From: Burkholderia sp. 9120
GTDB taxonomy: Bacteria; Pseudomonadota; Gammaproteobacteria; Burkholderiales; Burkholderiaceae
Length of the DNA: 64,000 nucleotides
Assembly: GCF_000745015.1 (NCBI RefSeq)
Contig: NZ_JQNA01000002.1
Coordinates: 1,860,001 to 1,924,000 of the forward strand
Direction of reading: 5' to 3'
Shown: positions 57,189 to 64,000 of the stretch, in pieces
How positions within the stretch are numbered: position 1 is the stretch's first letter
Layout: every line of letters begins with the position of its first letter
Made by a program: the position numbers and the translations under genes
Notes under the pieces: model-generated
The model's input: the letters and a program-made list of their open reading frames with translations, nothing else
Told to the model about the DNA's origin: nothing
Database searches by the model: none

Positions 57189-57901
57189 AGGCAATTGCCG
57201 AACATAAGGGAATCGGGAAACGGAGTCGCCATCGAACGGGCAAAAGTGGCTGGCTGCGCGCCGCGGTCCTGGGGGCCAATGACGGCATCCTGTCGACGTC
57301 GAGCCTGGTTCTCGGTGTAGCGGCCGCGCATGGTAGTCATCGCAGCGTATTGATCGCCGGAGTTGCGAGTGTTGTCGCCGGTGCGATGTCGATGGCTGCG
57401 GGGGAGTATGTGTCGGTGCACTCGCAGAAGGATAGCGAGCAGGCGGACCTGGCAATTGAACGGACGGAGCTTAGAACGGACAATTCAGGCGAGCACGCTG
57501 AACTCGCGGCGATCTATGTCGGGCGCGGACTTGATCTGCCGCTCGCCAAACAGGTCGCGGACAAATTGATGGCCCACGACGCTCTTGGCGCGCACGCCCG
57601 GGACGAACTCGGCCTAACGTCGGCTCTGAAAGCTCGCCCGATCCAGGCAGCGCTTGCCTCGGCAGGCAGCTTCGCCGTCGGGGCCGCCATGCCCCTGCTA
57701 GTCACCGCCCTGGCACCAGAACCTCGGATAGCAGGTTTTGTCTCTGGGGCGTCTCTGTTTTTCCTGGCGTTTTTGGGTGGCCTTGCGGCGCGAGTCGGCG
57801 GTGCCGGCGTGATTGCCGGCGCCATCCGGGTCACGTTCTGGGGCGCGTTAGCAATGGCGATCACGGCGGGCGTCGGCAACCTGTTTGGACGACTGATGTG
57901 A
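57185..57901 (+). CDS. VIT1/CCC1-family transporter
   Basis: This 238-residue membrane protein of the VIT1/CCC1 family carries divalent metal (iron or manganese) across membranes. Typical features are RAAVLGANDGILSTSSLVLG near residue 27, GAMSMAAGEYVSVHSQKD, and three hydrophobic stretches in the C-terminal half (SAGSFAVGAAMPLLVTALAP, GASLFFLAFLGGLAARVGGA, IRVTFWGALAMAITAGVGNL). The ATG overlaps the MscS stop, hence translational coupling; a longer in-frame start lies inside mscS and is rejected. The ferritin and hemerythrin-like genes of the island make iron handling a reasonable guess. Confidence 0.88.
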   Translation: MKAIAEHKGIGKRSRHRTGKSGWLRAAVLGANDGILSTSSLVLGVAAAHGSHRSVLIAGVASVVAGAMSMAAGEYVSVHSQKDSEQADLAIERTELRTDNSGEHAELAAIYVGRGLDLPLAKQVADKLMAHDALGAHARDELGLTSALKARPIQAALASAGSFAVGAAMPLLVTALAPEPRIAGFVSGASLFFLAFLGGLAARVGGAGVIAGAIRVTFWGALAMAITAGVGNLFGRLM

Positions 57902-57943
57902 GCCGCGCGGCCATCACGTTAGCCTACCGGGGGCCTGAGTCTT

Positions 57944-58516
57944 TCAAGATGCAGCAGGCGCGGGGTGGTTCGTTGCGACCGCAGGGCTTACCGCTTGATG
58001 CATGTCCAGACGAGTCGCATCCGAACTCTGGAGTACGGCGCGCGCTCGAGCCATTTCATCTGCGGGTCCATGACCCACGACGAGAAAGCCGTCGGCTTTC
58101 ACCGCTGCTTCGTATTTGATAACGCTATCCTTCGGAATGCCATAGTCAAATAAGGCTGCGCCAAGTGCAGAGAGCCCGCCAACAACAACTGCGCCTTCCA
58201 CGACACCCTCGATCGCAGCAATGACCAGCGCGGCGAGATGCCCTACTACGACCACTGGCCCAATTACCGGAATCGCGAAAAAAACACCGCCAAAAAGGAG
58301 ACCACAGAGCGCCCCCCAGAACGCTCCGTATTTTCCCCACATCTTCATGCGATCGCCGATATTGTAGAAACCAATGATTTTTTCTTCCGTGTGGTAGCCC
58401 TTGCCGATCACACTAAAGTTCTTCATGTTGAATCCACCGTCGATAAGCTTGCTTACGGCGACATTAGCCTTCTGGTGATCATCGAAGGTCGCGATTACAA
58501 CATCGTATGAGTTCAT
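57944..58516 (-). CDS. General stress protein 17M-like membrane protein
   Basis: This 190-residue protein begins with a GS17M-like alpha/beta domain (YDVVIATFDDHQKANVAVSK LIDGGFNMKNFSVIGKGY) and has a glycine-rich hydrophobic hairpin at about residues 70-125 (AFWGALCGLLFGGVFFAIPV, AALVIAAIEGVVEGAVVVGG). The C-terminal part (GIPKDSVIKYEAAVKADGFL) is soluble. It is widespread in stress islands, without a known biochemical activity. The start at 58516 follows AAGGGAACCACC; the ATG five codons upstream lacks a site. It converges on the VIT gene with only 42 bases between stops. Confidence 0.75.
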   Translation of the reverse strand: MNSYDVVIATFDDHQKANVAVSKLIDGGFNMKNFSVIGKGYHTEEKIIGFYNIGDRMKMWGKYGAFWGALCGLLFGGVFFAIPVIGPVVVVGHLAALVIAAIEGVVEGAVVVGGLSALGAALFDYGIPKDSVIKYEAAVKADGFLVVGHGPADEMARARAVLQSSDATRLDMHQAVSPAVATNHPAPAAS

Positions 58517-58563
58517 GGTGGTTCCCTTCATTGGTGAGTGAGAAAAAGGTGCCGGCGTCTGCT

Positions 58564-59571
58564 CTAAGGTCGGTCGTGAGACTCATCCGGCATGACAAGC
58601 ACGGCAGCCCCCGAAAGGCGCCCTGCCCGCAGGTCATCGAGCGCCCTGTTTGCATCCTTCATTGGATAGCGTGTCACCTCGATCTCGAGCTTGATCTCGC
58701 TGGCGAGGCGCATAAATGCCGCTCCATCTTCTCTCGTGAGATTGGCGACTGAGCAAATCCGGCGCTCGTCCCACAGGAGGTCGTAAGAGAAAGCCGGGAT
58801 CTCGCTCATATGTATTCCGCCGCAAACGACAATTCCGCCTTTGACGAGCGCTTTAAGCGCAATCGGAACCAGAGCGCCCACCGGGGCGAAGATTAGCGCG
58901 GCGTCAAGCTCTTCTGGCGGTGCTTCATCGCTACTCCCGGCCCACCGTGCGCCAGATCGAAGCGCAAGCCGTTGTGCCGCGATATCGCCGGGCCGAGTGA
59001 AAGCGTAGATCGCGCGCCCCTGATGGCGAGCCACCTGCGCGACGATGTGCGCGGCCGCGCCAAACCCGTAGATACCGATACGCCTGGCGTCGCCGGCCAA
59101 TTCCAGCGTACGGTAGCCGATGACGCCGGCACACAGAAGCGGCGCCGCCTCTGCATCCGCATACGCAGGGGGTAAATGCAAACAATAGCGGCTATCGGCG
59201 ACGGTCCGTTCTGCATAACCGCCGTTGATCGTATAGCCCGTGAAACCAGGGTTATCGCACAGGTTTTCCCGATGTGCGAGGCAGTAGTAGCAATGGCCGC
59301 ACGTATGTCCAAGCCATGGGACGCCAACCCTATCTCCCGGCTTGAAATCGCGCACCTCAGAGCCTATCGCGGCCACTACGCCTACTATTTCATGGCCCGG
59401 AATCAGAGGGAGTTTCGGTGAAGTCAAATCGCGATCCACCACGTGCAAATCGGTGCGGCACACGCCGCAGGCGTGAATGTCAATCAGCAAGTCGTCATCG
59501 CCCACAACAGGCTCGGCAACCTGCGTTTCACGCAAGACCGGTGATATACCGTCAAACATCATTGCGAGCAT
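58564..59571 (-). CDS. Zinc-dependent alcohol dehydrogenase
   Basis: This 335-residue MDR-family enzyme oxidises alcohols or reduces aldehydes with NAD(H). Catalytic zinc ligands are in CGVCRTDLHVVD and GHEIVG; structural zinc cysteines are in HTCGHCYYCLAHRENLC. The dinucleotide site is IGIYGFGAAAHIVAQVARHQ. The start at 59571 is behind GGAGG; a second ATG is nine bases later. It resembles AdhP/AdhA-type enzymes and could recycle NADH made when phosphoketolase products are handled under oxygen limitation. No partner gene overlaps; the GS17M-like gene lies 47 bases downstream. Confidence 0.9.
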   Translation of the reverse strand: MLAMMFDGISPVLRETQVAEPVVGDDDLLIDIHACGVCRTDLHVVDRDLTSPKLPLIPGHEIVGVVAAIGSEVRDFKPGDRVGVPWLGHTCGHCYYCLAHRENLCDNPGFTGYTINGGYAERTVADSRYCLHLPPAYADAEAAPLLCAGVIGYRTLELAGDARRIGIYGFGAAAHIVAQVARHQGRAIYAFTRPGDIAAQRLALRSGARWAGSSDEAPPEELDAALIFAPVGALVPIALKALVKGGIVVCGGIHMSEIPAFSYDLLWDERRICSVANLTREDGAAFMRLASEIKLEIEVTRYPMKDANRALDDLRAGRLSGAAVLVMPDESHDRP

Positions 59572-59695
59572 CTCACCTCCGCCTCTAACGTCTGCACAGG
59601 TTTGCCATCGAAAGTGACTGGGTTGTACCGATGCGGCAACAAGCGCCCTTGCAGCGTCGCGGGAGCGCGCAGTAACGGCACATTCGCCACTTGTC

Positions 59696-59884
59696 TCACT
59701 GGTCCACGTCGTCCCCCGCACCGCCTTCATTCACCCACATTTCGATACGATCACGCTGATCTGAAGCAACGCCGTACTCATCCGCCAACGCAGAATCTGG
59801 GTCGCCGAGCGTTACCGCGTAAGCGGAAGACGCATCTTGCCGTCGCGAGGCGCGCATAGGCTGAGTCTGCCAGGTCGTATTCAT
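59696..59884 (-). CDS. Small hypothetical protein coupled to the dps remnant
   Basis: This 62-residue acidic protein (MNTTWQTQPMRASRRQDASS AYAVTLGDPDSALADEYG...) is not recognised. Its ATG overlaps the TGA of the dps remnant by four bases (ATGA), which suggests translational coupling and supports it as real; no separate ribosome site was seen. No signal peptide, membrane span or cysteines. It may be a Dps-associated small protein or a decayed remnant of one. Confidence 0.4.
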   Translation of the reverse strand: MNTTWQTQPMRASRRQDASSAYAVTLGDPDSALADEYGVASDQRDRIEMWVNEGGAGDDVDQ

Positions 59885-60117
59885 TTTGGGTGGATGTCGG
59901 ATTCAACAACCGTGAGTTGCCGATCGCTCTCCCGCGAAGTGTGTGTAGGCATGTAGGCGGTATCAGCTTCACGAAAATTCGTCACGCTTCCGACGATGTG
60001 GTGTATCGACCGGCCGAACTTGGCCAACGTACCGGATACGGCAAATGCATGCTCGCTCAACGCTTTAACACACTGCGCGCGGATGCTCTCGGTCAGGGCT
60101 TTTCGAGTGGGATACAT
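59881..60117 (-). pseudogene. dps: Dps-like protein with internal deletion
   Basis: The start at 60117 (MYPTRKALTESIRAQCVKAL) behind GGAGAG matches the N-terminus of Dps-type ferritins. After about 20 residues the text jumps to the C-terminal part (GTLAKFGRSIHHIVGSVTNF READTAYMPTHTSRESDRQL TVVESDIHPK), which matches the typical DADTAD..TEISRG.DKQLW.VEAH.QP end. The middle ~80 residues with the ferroxidase ligands are missing, so this 78-residue product cannot form a normal cage. The frame is kept, so the fragment might still be made. A FixJ-like promoter lies about 110 bases upstream. Confidence 0.72.
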
Positions 60118-60231
60118 CAACGACTCTCCGAGTTTCGAGAAATAGAACTGCAGATTCTGGCGCCAGCGTCGCAACTGACGGCGGGAAGACCTGGATATGC
60201 CGTTCCGAGAAAGCACCGGCTCCTTACGTCT

Positions 60232-60278
60232 AGGCTAGTCCTTCTGGCTCGCCTGGGACAGGTTCGGAAACTACTCAA
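60232..60278 (-). promoter_or_regulatory. FixJ-like promoter 8 (dps remnant)
   Basis: On the minus strand TTGAGTAGTTTCCGA (60278-60264) is followed after 26 nt by TAGCCT (60237-60232). The predicted leader to the dps ATG is about 108 bases. Confidence 0.62.
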
Positions 60279-60505
60279 GGGTCGGAGCCGCAACACTGAG
60301 CCAACTGAACCCGCTGAGATTGCCGTTATGGGAACCCGTCGCACCTCGAAAAAAAATTTGCCGGATGTCCGTCGCCGTACCGACTGCACAGTAATTGCAA
60401 GCCATGCTGACCCAATGAGATAAGTGCACCACACCCCACCGAAGTCTTACGAAGACCATGTATCGATGGGTTTCAAGACATTGGCCTTTTAAAACGCATA
60501 GCGCC

Positions 60506-60536
60506 CTTAGGCTTGGCGAACTGAGAAAAGCCTAAG
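60506..60536. other. Perfect 9-bp inverted repeat upstream of the small PRC gene
   Basis: CTTAGGCTT (60506-60514) and AAGCCTAAG (60528-60536) are perfect complements around a 13-base loop containing AACTGAGAA. It ends 40 bases before the ATG at 60577 and could be an operator or a leader hairpin. No T-run follows, so it is not a typical terminator. Confidence 0.5.
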
Positions 60537-60576
60537 TGCGTGATGACGTCATGCCGCCAACCTAGTGAGGTACACC

Positions 60577-60969
60577 ATGAAACAATTCAAATACCCCCTG
60601 AGCGCCGCCCTCCTGGCAATGGCCATCATGAGTGGGTCGCTTTGGGCTCAGGGCGCGCCACAGACGATAAGTGTCAAGCGAGTGGACGTGGTTCAACTTG
60701 CGACCGGATATCGTGCCTCGAAAATCAGCGGTTCTTCCGTGTATAACGGCAACAAAGACATAATCGGGACCATCGACGATCTGATCATCGGTCCAACGGA
60801 TCCCTTACCCTATCTTGTGCTGTCGGTCGGGGGCTTTTTGGGCATGGGAACCCATCTGGTCGCCGTGCCGTTCAGTAGCATTCAGATTGTCGACAAACAG
60901 ATACGCCTGCCCGGCGCAACTAGAGATTCACTGAAGGCATTGCCCGAATTCAAGTACACGCCGGACTAG
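60577..60969 (+). CDS. Small exported PRC-barrel protein
   Basis: This 130-residue protein has a signal peptide (MKQFKYPLSAALLAMAIMSG ending SLWAQG) and one PRC barrel (KISGSSVYNGNKDIIGTIDD, LPYLVLSVGGFLGMGTHLVA, VPFSSIQIVDKQIRLPGATR). The ATG at 60577 sits behind GTGAGG; the alternative GTG overlaps that site. It is the smallest PRC protein here and lacks the Gly/Tyr region of the two longer exported ones. Function is unknown; an envelope role is likely from the signal peptide. Confidence 0.85.
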   Translation: MKQFKYPLSAALLAMAIMSGSLWAQGAPQTISVKRVDVVQLATGYRASKISGSSVYNGNKDIIGTIDDLIIGPTDPLPYLVLSVGGFLGMGTHLVAVPFSSIQIVDKQIRLPGATRDSLKALPEFKYTPD

Positions 60970-61139
60970 TGAAGAAATCGCAGCTGCGTTCGAGGTATGA
61001 GCGAGAGCCTCGGAAACTCCCCCGACATTGTTTCTGCAGCTAACACGAGCGGCCCTTGAATATGGCCAAATTGGCTCCGTTGAGCGTATCAGGTTCAAAT
61101 GAAGTCCGGGGCAATCATGTTGTCTGCATTTAGGCCAGT

Positions 61140-62540
61140 ATGGAATACGCCAGGAACCTGATCGCGTGCCGCAATTGCGACATGTTGATCCGCAAACGAA
61201 GGTTGATCGGCCGCGGCGAAATTGCATTCTGTCCGCGGTGTAGTTCGACGCTCTACAGCAACATGTCGCGGCGGATCAACCTGGCAAGCGCGGTAGCGCT
61301 GGCCGCTCTGATCACCTTCCTGATTGCCCAGGCCTATCCGATCCTCGAACTAGTGGCCGATGGCACCACGTCGCAGACCACCCTGATCGGCGCGATCGTG
61401 GTCTTATGGCGCGAGAACATGCAGTTCGTCGCGGCATTGGTGTTTTGCTCGACCGTTCTGTTTCCGCTGACCGAGCTTCTCGCTTTGCTCTATGTTCTGA
61501 TACCCGTCAGCACTGGCTATATCCCCCCGGGATTCAACAAGGTGCTGAGGTTGATCCAGTTGGTGCGGCCGTGGGAAATGATTGAAGTCTTCATGCTCGC
61601 AGTGCTGGTTACGATGGTGAAGATGCAGAGTCTCGCACGTGTGATTCCGGAAACCGCTTTGTTTGCATTCGTCGCGCTGACGCTGATGCTCGCGGCTCTC
61701 GTGAAGCTGGATTTGTTCGCCTTATGGGATTTTGCGGACGGTCTGCCCGCAGGCAAACCCGCGAAGTACCCCGCAGGTGACTCCGGGGAAGCAACGCAAC
61801 CCGTGCCAGCAATGGCGGCGGCCTCACGATCGCCCAAGGCCAGCCCTACACTTACCTATGTCACCGCGCTACAGATGGGTCTGATTGCATGCAATGCGTG
61901 CGGACGGGTTGAGCCGCGCGACCTGTCCATCAAGCGCCAGCGCTGCCCGCGATGCGACTCCGTGCTGCACCGGCGTCATCCCGATAGCCTGAGACGCGCC
62001 TGGGCGCTGCTGGTCGCCGCAGCGCTCCTATATATTCCCGCCAATCTGCTACCCGTCATGCATACAGCTTCATTGCTGGACACGCAAGACAACACCATCA
62101 TCAGCGGCGTAGTCTACTTCTGGACATCGGGTGACTGGCCGCTCGCTGTTGTCGTATTCGTCGCGAGCATTATCGTGCCGATGCTGAAAATCTCCGCGCT
62201 GGTGCTTCTCCTGGTCACTGCGCAGCGTCATTCACGTTGGTATCCGCGCGAACGCACCACGCTATACCGGTTCCTGGAACGCATTGGGCGCTGGTCGATG
62301 CTCGACGTATTTGTCGTCACACTGACCGTCGCGCTGGTGCGCTTCCAGTCGTTCGCTGAGGTCACTGCCGGCCTCGGGGTTATCGCATTCGGCTCGGTGG
62401 TGATTCTCACCTTGCTGGCCTCGATGCAATTCGATCCACGGCTCACCTGGGACGGCGCGGGGGAAAGTCCCGAAGTCGTTCACGACTCTAACGACGACGG
62501 GCACAAAAGCACTCACGTCCGTTCCCCATCCGTAAAGTAA
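61140..62540 (+). CDS. pqiA: Paraquat-inducible protein A family membrane protein
   Basis: This 466-residue PqiA-type protein has two similar halves. Each starts with a zinc-ribbon-like cysteine cluster (ACRNCDML..FCPRCSSTL near residues 10-35; ACNACGRV..RCPRCDSVL near 255-280) followed by four membrane spans. PqiA partners the MCE protein PqiB and PqiC to move lipids between membranes, and responds to oxidative and membrane stress. No pqiB or pqiC follows; the next gene is on the other strand. The gene is therefore an orphan or its partners are elsewhere. The ribosome site is weak (TAGGCCAGT). Confidence 0.9.
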   Translation: MEYARNLIACRNCDMLIRKRRLIGRGEIAFCPRCSSTLYSNMSRRINLASAVALAALITFLIAQAYPILELVADGTTSQTTLIGAIVVLWRENMQFVAALVFCSTVLFPLTELLALLYVLIPVSTGYIPPGFNKVLRLIQLVRPWEMIEVFMLAVLVTMVKMQSLARVIPETALFAFVALTLMLAALVKLDLFALWDFADGLPAGKPAKYPAGDSGEATQPVPAMAAASRSPKASPTLTYVTALQMGLIACNACGRVEPRDLSIKRQRCPRCDSVLHRRHPDSLRRAWALLVAAALLYIPANLLPVMHTASLLDTQDNTIISGVVYFWTSGDWPLAVVVFVASIIVPMLKISALVLLLVTAQRHSRWYPRERTTLYRFLERIGRWSMLDVFVVTLTVALVRFQSFAEVTAGLGVIAFGSVVILTLLASMQFDPRLTWDGAGESPEVVHDSNDDGHKSTHVRSPSVK

Positions 62541-62789
62541 GGGCCTAAAACGAACATCAACACATACTGGTCGCTCACTTCGCGCCAGCAACCGTTCGAA
62601 GTCGTCGACAATGGCGAAGGGCCGCATACGTCATCCGATGAAAAGGCAACACAAGTCTGGAATCACCGAGAAGACCTTGAACGCAATCTATTCCGGCTGA
62701 GCCTACCCGAGAACGAGCTCGTTACCCTTTAACCAAACTGCGGCGAACTCCACTTGAACTGCGAGAGACGTCAGGCTGTGTCCGCTCCA
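62541..62789. other. Convergent spacer after pqiA
   Basis: No gene, relic or clear terminator was seen in these 249 bases. Confidence 0.35.
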
Positions 62790-64000
62790 CTAGATCCGTG
62801 CTGTTCGTAGTCTTAGCGCGTTCGCAATGACCGAAACGGAACTAACCGCCATCGCAGCACTCGCGATAACCGGGCTCAGCAGGACGCCAAGCCAGGGGTA
62901 CAGAACACCCGCCGCAACCGGTATCCCAATAGCGTTGTAGGCGAACGCGAAAAAAAGATTCTGACGGATATTTTTCATCGTCGCGACGCTGAGCACACGC
63001 GCCGTCGCAATGCCCCGCAGGTCGCCTTTAACAAGCACGACGCGCGCGCTGTTCATTGCGACGTCGGTACCGGTGCCCATCGCAATGCCGACGTTAGCCT
63101 GCGCAAGAGCCGGCGCATCGTTCACCCCGTCACCAGCCATCGCCACAATGTGTCCTTGCTGTTGCAACTCCTGCACGTATTTGTGTTTATCCTCCGGCAG
63201 CACGCCCGCCTTTACGCCGTCGAGGGCTAATGCTTTGGCGACCACATTCGCGGTTACCGGATTGTCGCCTGTGAGCATAAATATTTTGACGCCGGAGTCG
63301 CGAAGGAGCCGGACCGCCTCTGGCGTCGTACTTTTCACCGGATCAGACACTCCGACGTAGCCAGCCAGCTTGCCGTCCAGAGAGAGATACATCACGGTCT
63401 GTGCGCCTGCCCGCAGACTGTCCACCTGCCAGGTTGCGGAAGAGACGTCCACGTGGGCGTCTTCCAGCAGCCGCGCGTTACCAAGCAGAACGGCGTGCCC
63501 GTCAATTGTTCCAGCCACACCTTTGCCGGTCAGAGATTTGAATGACGAAACGGGTAATAAAACTGCATCGTTATCGTGCGCATGGCTGACGATCGCCTGG
63601 GCAAGCGGATGCTCACTCATGGCTTCCAGGCTCGCTGCGTAAGAGAGGACGAGGCCTTGCGCCACGTCATTCAGCGCGATCACTGCCTGGACGCGAGGCT
63701 TTCCCTCCGTAAGCGTACCCGTCTTGTCGACAACCAGTGTGTCCACCTTCTCCATCAACTCGAGCGCCTCCGCATCTTTGATGAGCACGCCCTGTTTCGC
63801 GCCGCGACCGATGCCCACGATAATCGACACCGGCGTCGCGAGACCAAGCGCGCAAGGGCAAGCAATAATCAGCACGCTAATGGCAACGACCAGTGCGTTG
63901 CCGACTGCCGGCGCGGGTCCCCAAATGGCCCATCCGGCGAAAGCAACGATCGCGATGACGATAACGATAGGTACGAACCACCCAGATACTGTGTCAGCCA
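62790..64000 (-). CDS. copA: Copper-type P1B ATPase (N-terminus off window)
   Basis: This is the C-terminal ~400 residues of a heavy-metal P1B ATPase, open through the right edge. It shows the transmembrane metal motif CPC in IIACPCALGLATPVSIIVGI, the phosphorylation site DKTGTLTEGKPRV, the HP motif (SEHPLAQAIV), TGDNPVTANVVAKAL, and AGDGVNDAPALAQANVGIAM. The last two spans (FFAFAYNAIGIPVAAGVLYP WLGVLLSPVIASAAM and the conserved MAVSSVSVIANALRL) include the Y-N and MSSS-like positions typical of Cu(I) pumps. The cytoplasmic metal-binding domains lie outside, so copper is likely but not proven. Confidence 0.92.
   Translation of the reverse strand, partial: ADTVSGWFVPIVIVIAIVAFAGWAIWGPAPAVGNALVVAISVLIIACPCALGLATPVSIIVGIGRGAKQGVLIKDAEALELMEKVDTLVVDKTGTLTEGKPRVQAVIALNDVAQGLVLSYAASLEAMSEHPLAQAIVSHAHDNDAVLLPVSSFKSLTGKGVAGTIDGHAVLLGNARLLEDAHVDVSSATWQVDSLRAGAQTVMYLSLDGKLAGYVGVSDPVKSTTPEAVRLLRDSGVKIFMLTGDNPVTANVVAKALALDGVKAGVLPEDKHKYVQELQQQGHIVAMAGDGVNDAPALAQANVGIAMGTGTDVAMNSARVVLVKGDLRGIATARVLSVATMKNIRQNLFFAFAYNAIGIPVAAGVLYPWLGVLLSPVIASAAMAVSSVSVIANALRLRTARI

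Larger units (their letters stand above)
60118..60576. other. Spacer between dps remnant and small PRC gene
   Basis: This 459-base stretch holds FixJ-like promoter 8 and the hairpin at 60506-60536. No convincing gene was seen. Confidence 0.4.

Noticed and set aside
61010..61024. Ninth possible FixJ-like box (TCGGAAACTCCCCC on the plus strand)
   Set aside because: It differs in the core (GGGGGAGTTTCC), has a poor -10 (TGCGAT) and no minus-strand gene lies downstream.

Overview
The window reads as part of a betaproteobacterial genome, most likely Burkholderia or Paraburkholderia. This rests on the GC-rich codon use and on the mixture of protein families and mobile elements, not on a marker gene. 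No rRNA, tRNA or CRISPR array was seen. The whole stretch looks like an accessory stress and low-oxygen metabolism island with heavy insertion-sequence traffic and many decaying genes.

Layout. 1-2.9 kb: a group II intron sits inside a dead IS5-type transposase, which itself cuts off a BON-domain gene. 3-15 kb: an OYE-type reductase, a Crp/Fnr regulator, a hemerythrin, a 1477-residue CheB-CheR-PAS-kinase-REC-REC-HTH protein with a FixJ-like output end, a ClpK/ClpG-type disaggregase and a ferritin-like protein. 15.2-18.7 kb: a recombinase-in-trio (RIT) element with paired terminal repeats, followed by an IS66 scrap. 19-23 kb: a SHOCT protein, triosephosphate isomerase, a histidine phosphatase, a broken class I aldolase and remains of arcB and arcC. 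23-30 kb: ornithine decarboxylase, AdiA-type arginine decarboxylase and an APC antiporter (acid resistance). 30-39 kb: FtsH, PRC-barrel proteins, phosphoketolase and a second SHOCT protein. 39-44 kb: GH65 phosphorylase with a frameshifted beta-phosphoglucomutase, and a GT4 glycosyltransferase. 44-52 kb: a slipin with an in-frame amber, two PRC-barrel paralogues, a YSC84/SYLF lipoprotein, PPK2 and a P3-type proton ATPase. 52-64 kb: a quinone reductase, relics, a fourth PRC paralogue, MscS, a VIT/CCC1 protein, a zinc alcohol dehydrogenase, an internally deleted dps, PqiA and the C-terminal part of a copper-type P1B ATPase.

The genes fit a common theme: make ATP or polyphosphate and re-oxidise cofactors when oxygen is short (phosphoketolase, disaccharide phosphorolysis, alcohol dehydrogenase, PPK2), export or consume protons (decarboxylases, proton ATPase), and protect protein and membrane (ClpK, FtsH, MscS, slipin, Dps).

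The most interesting observation is a promoter signature shared by eight sites. On the minus strand each has CTGAGTAGTTTCCGA (or a one-base variant) followed 26-27 nt later by a TANNNT -10 box, upstream of a minus-strand gene or relic. The conserved half matches the FixJ-type box as I remember it from rhizobia. This suggests that a FixJ-like regulator, possibly the hybrid protein encoded here, ties the island together as one redox/oxygen regulon.
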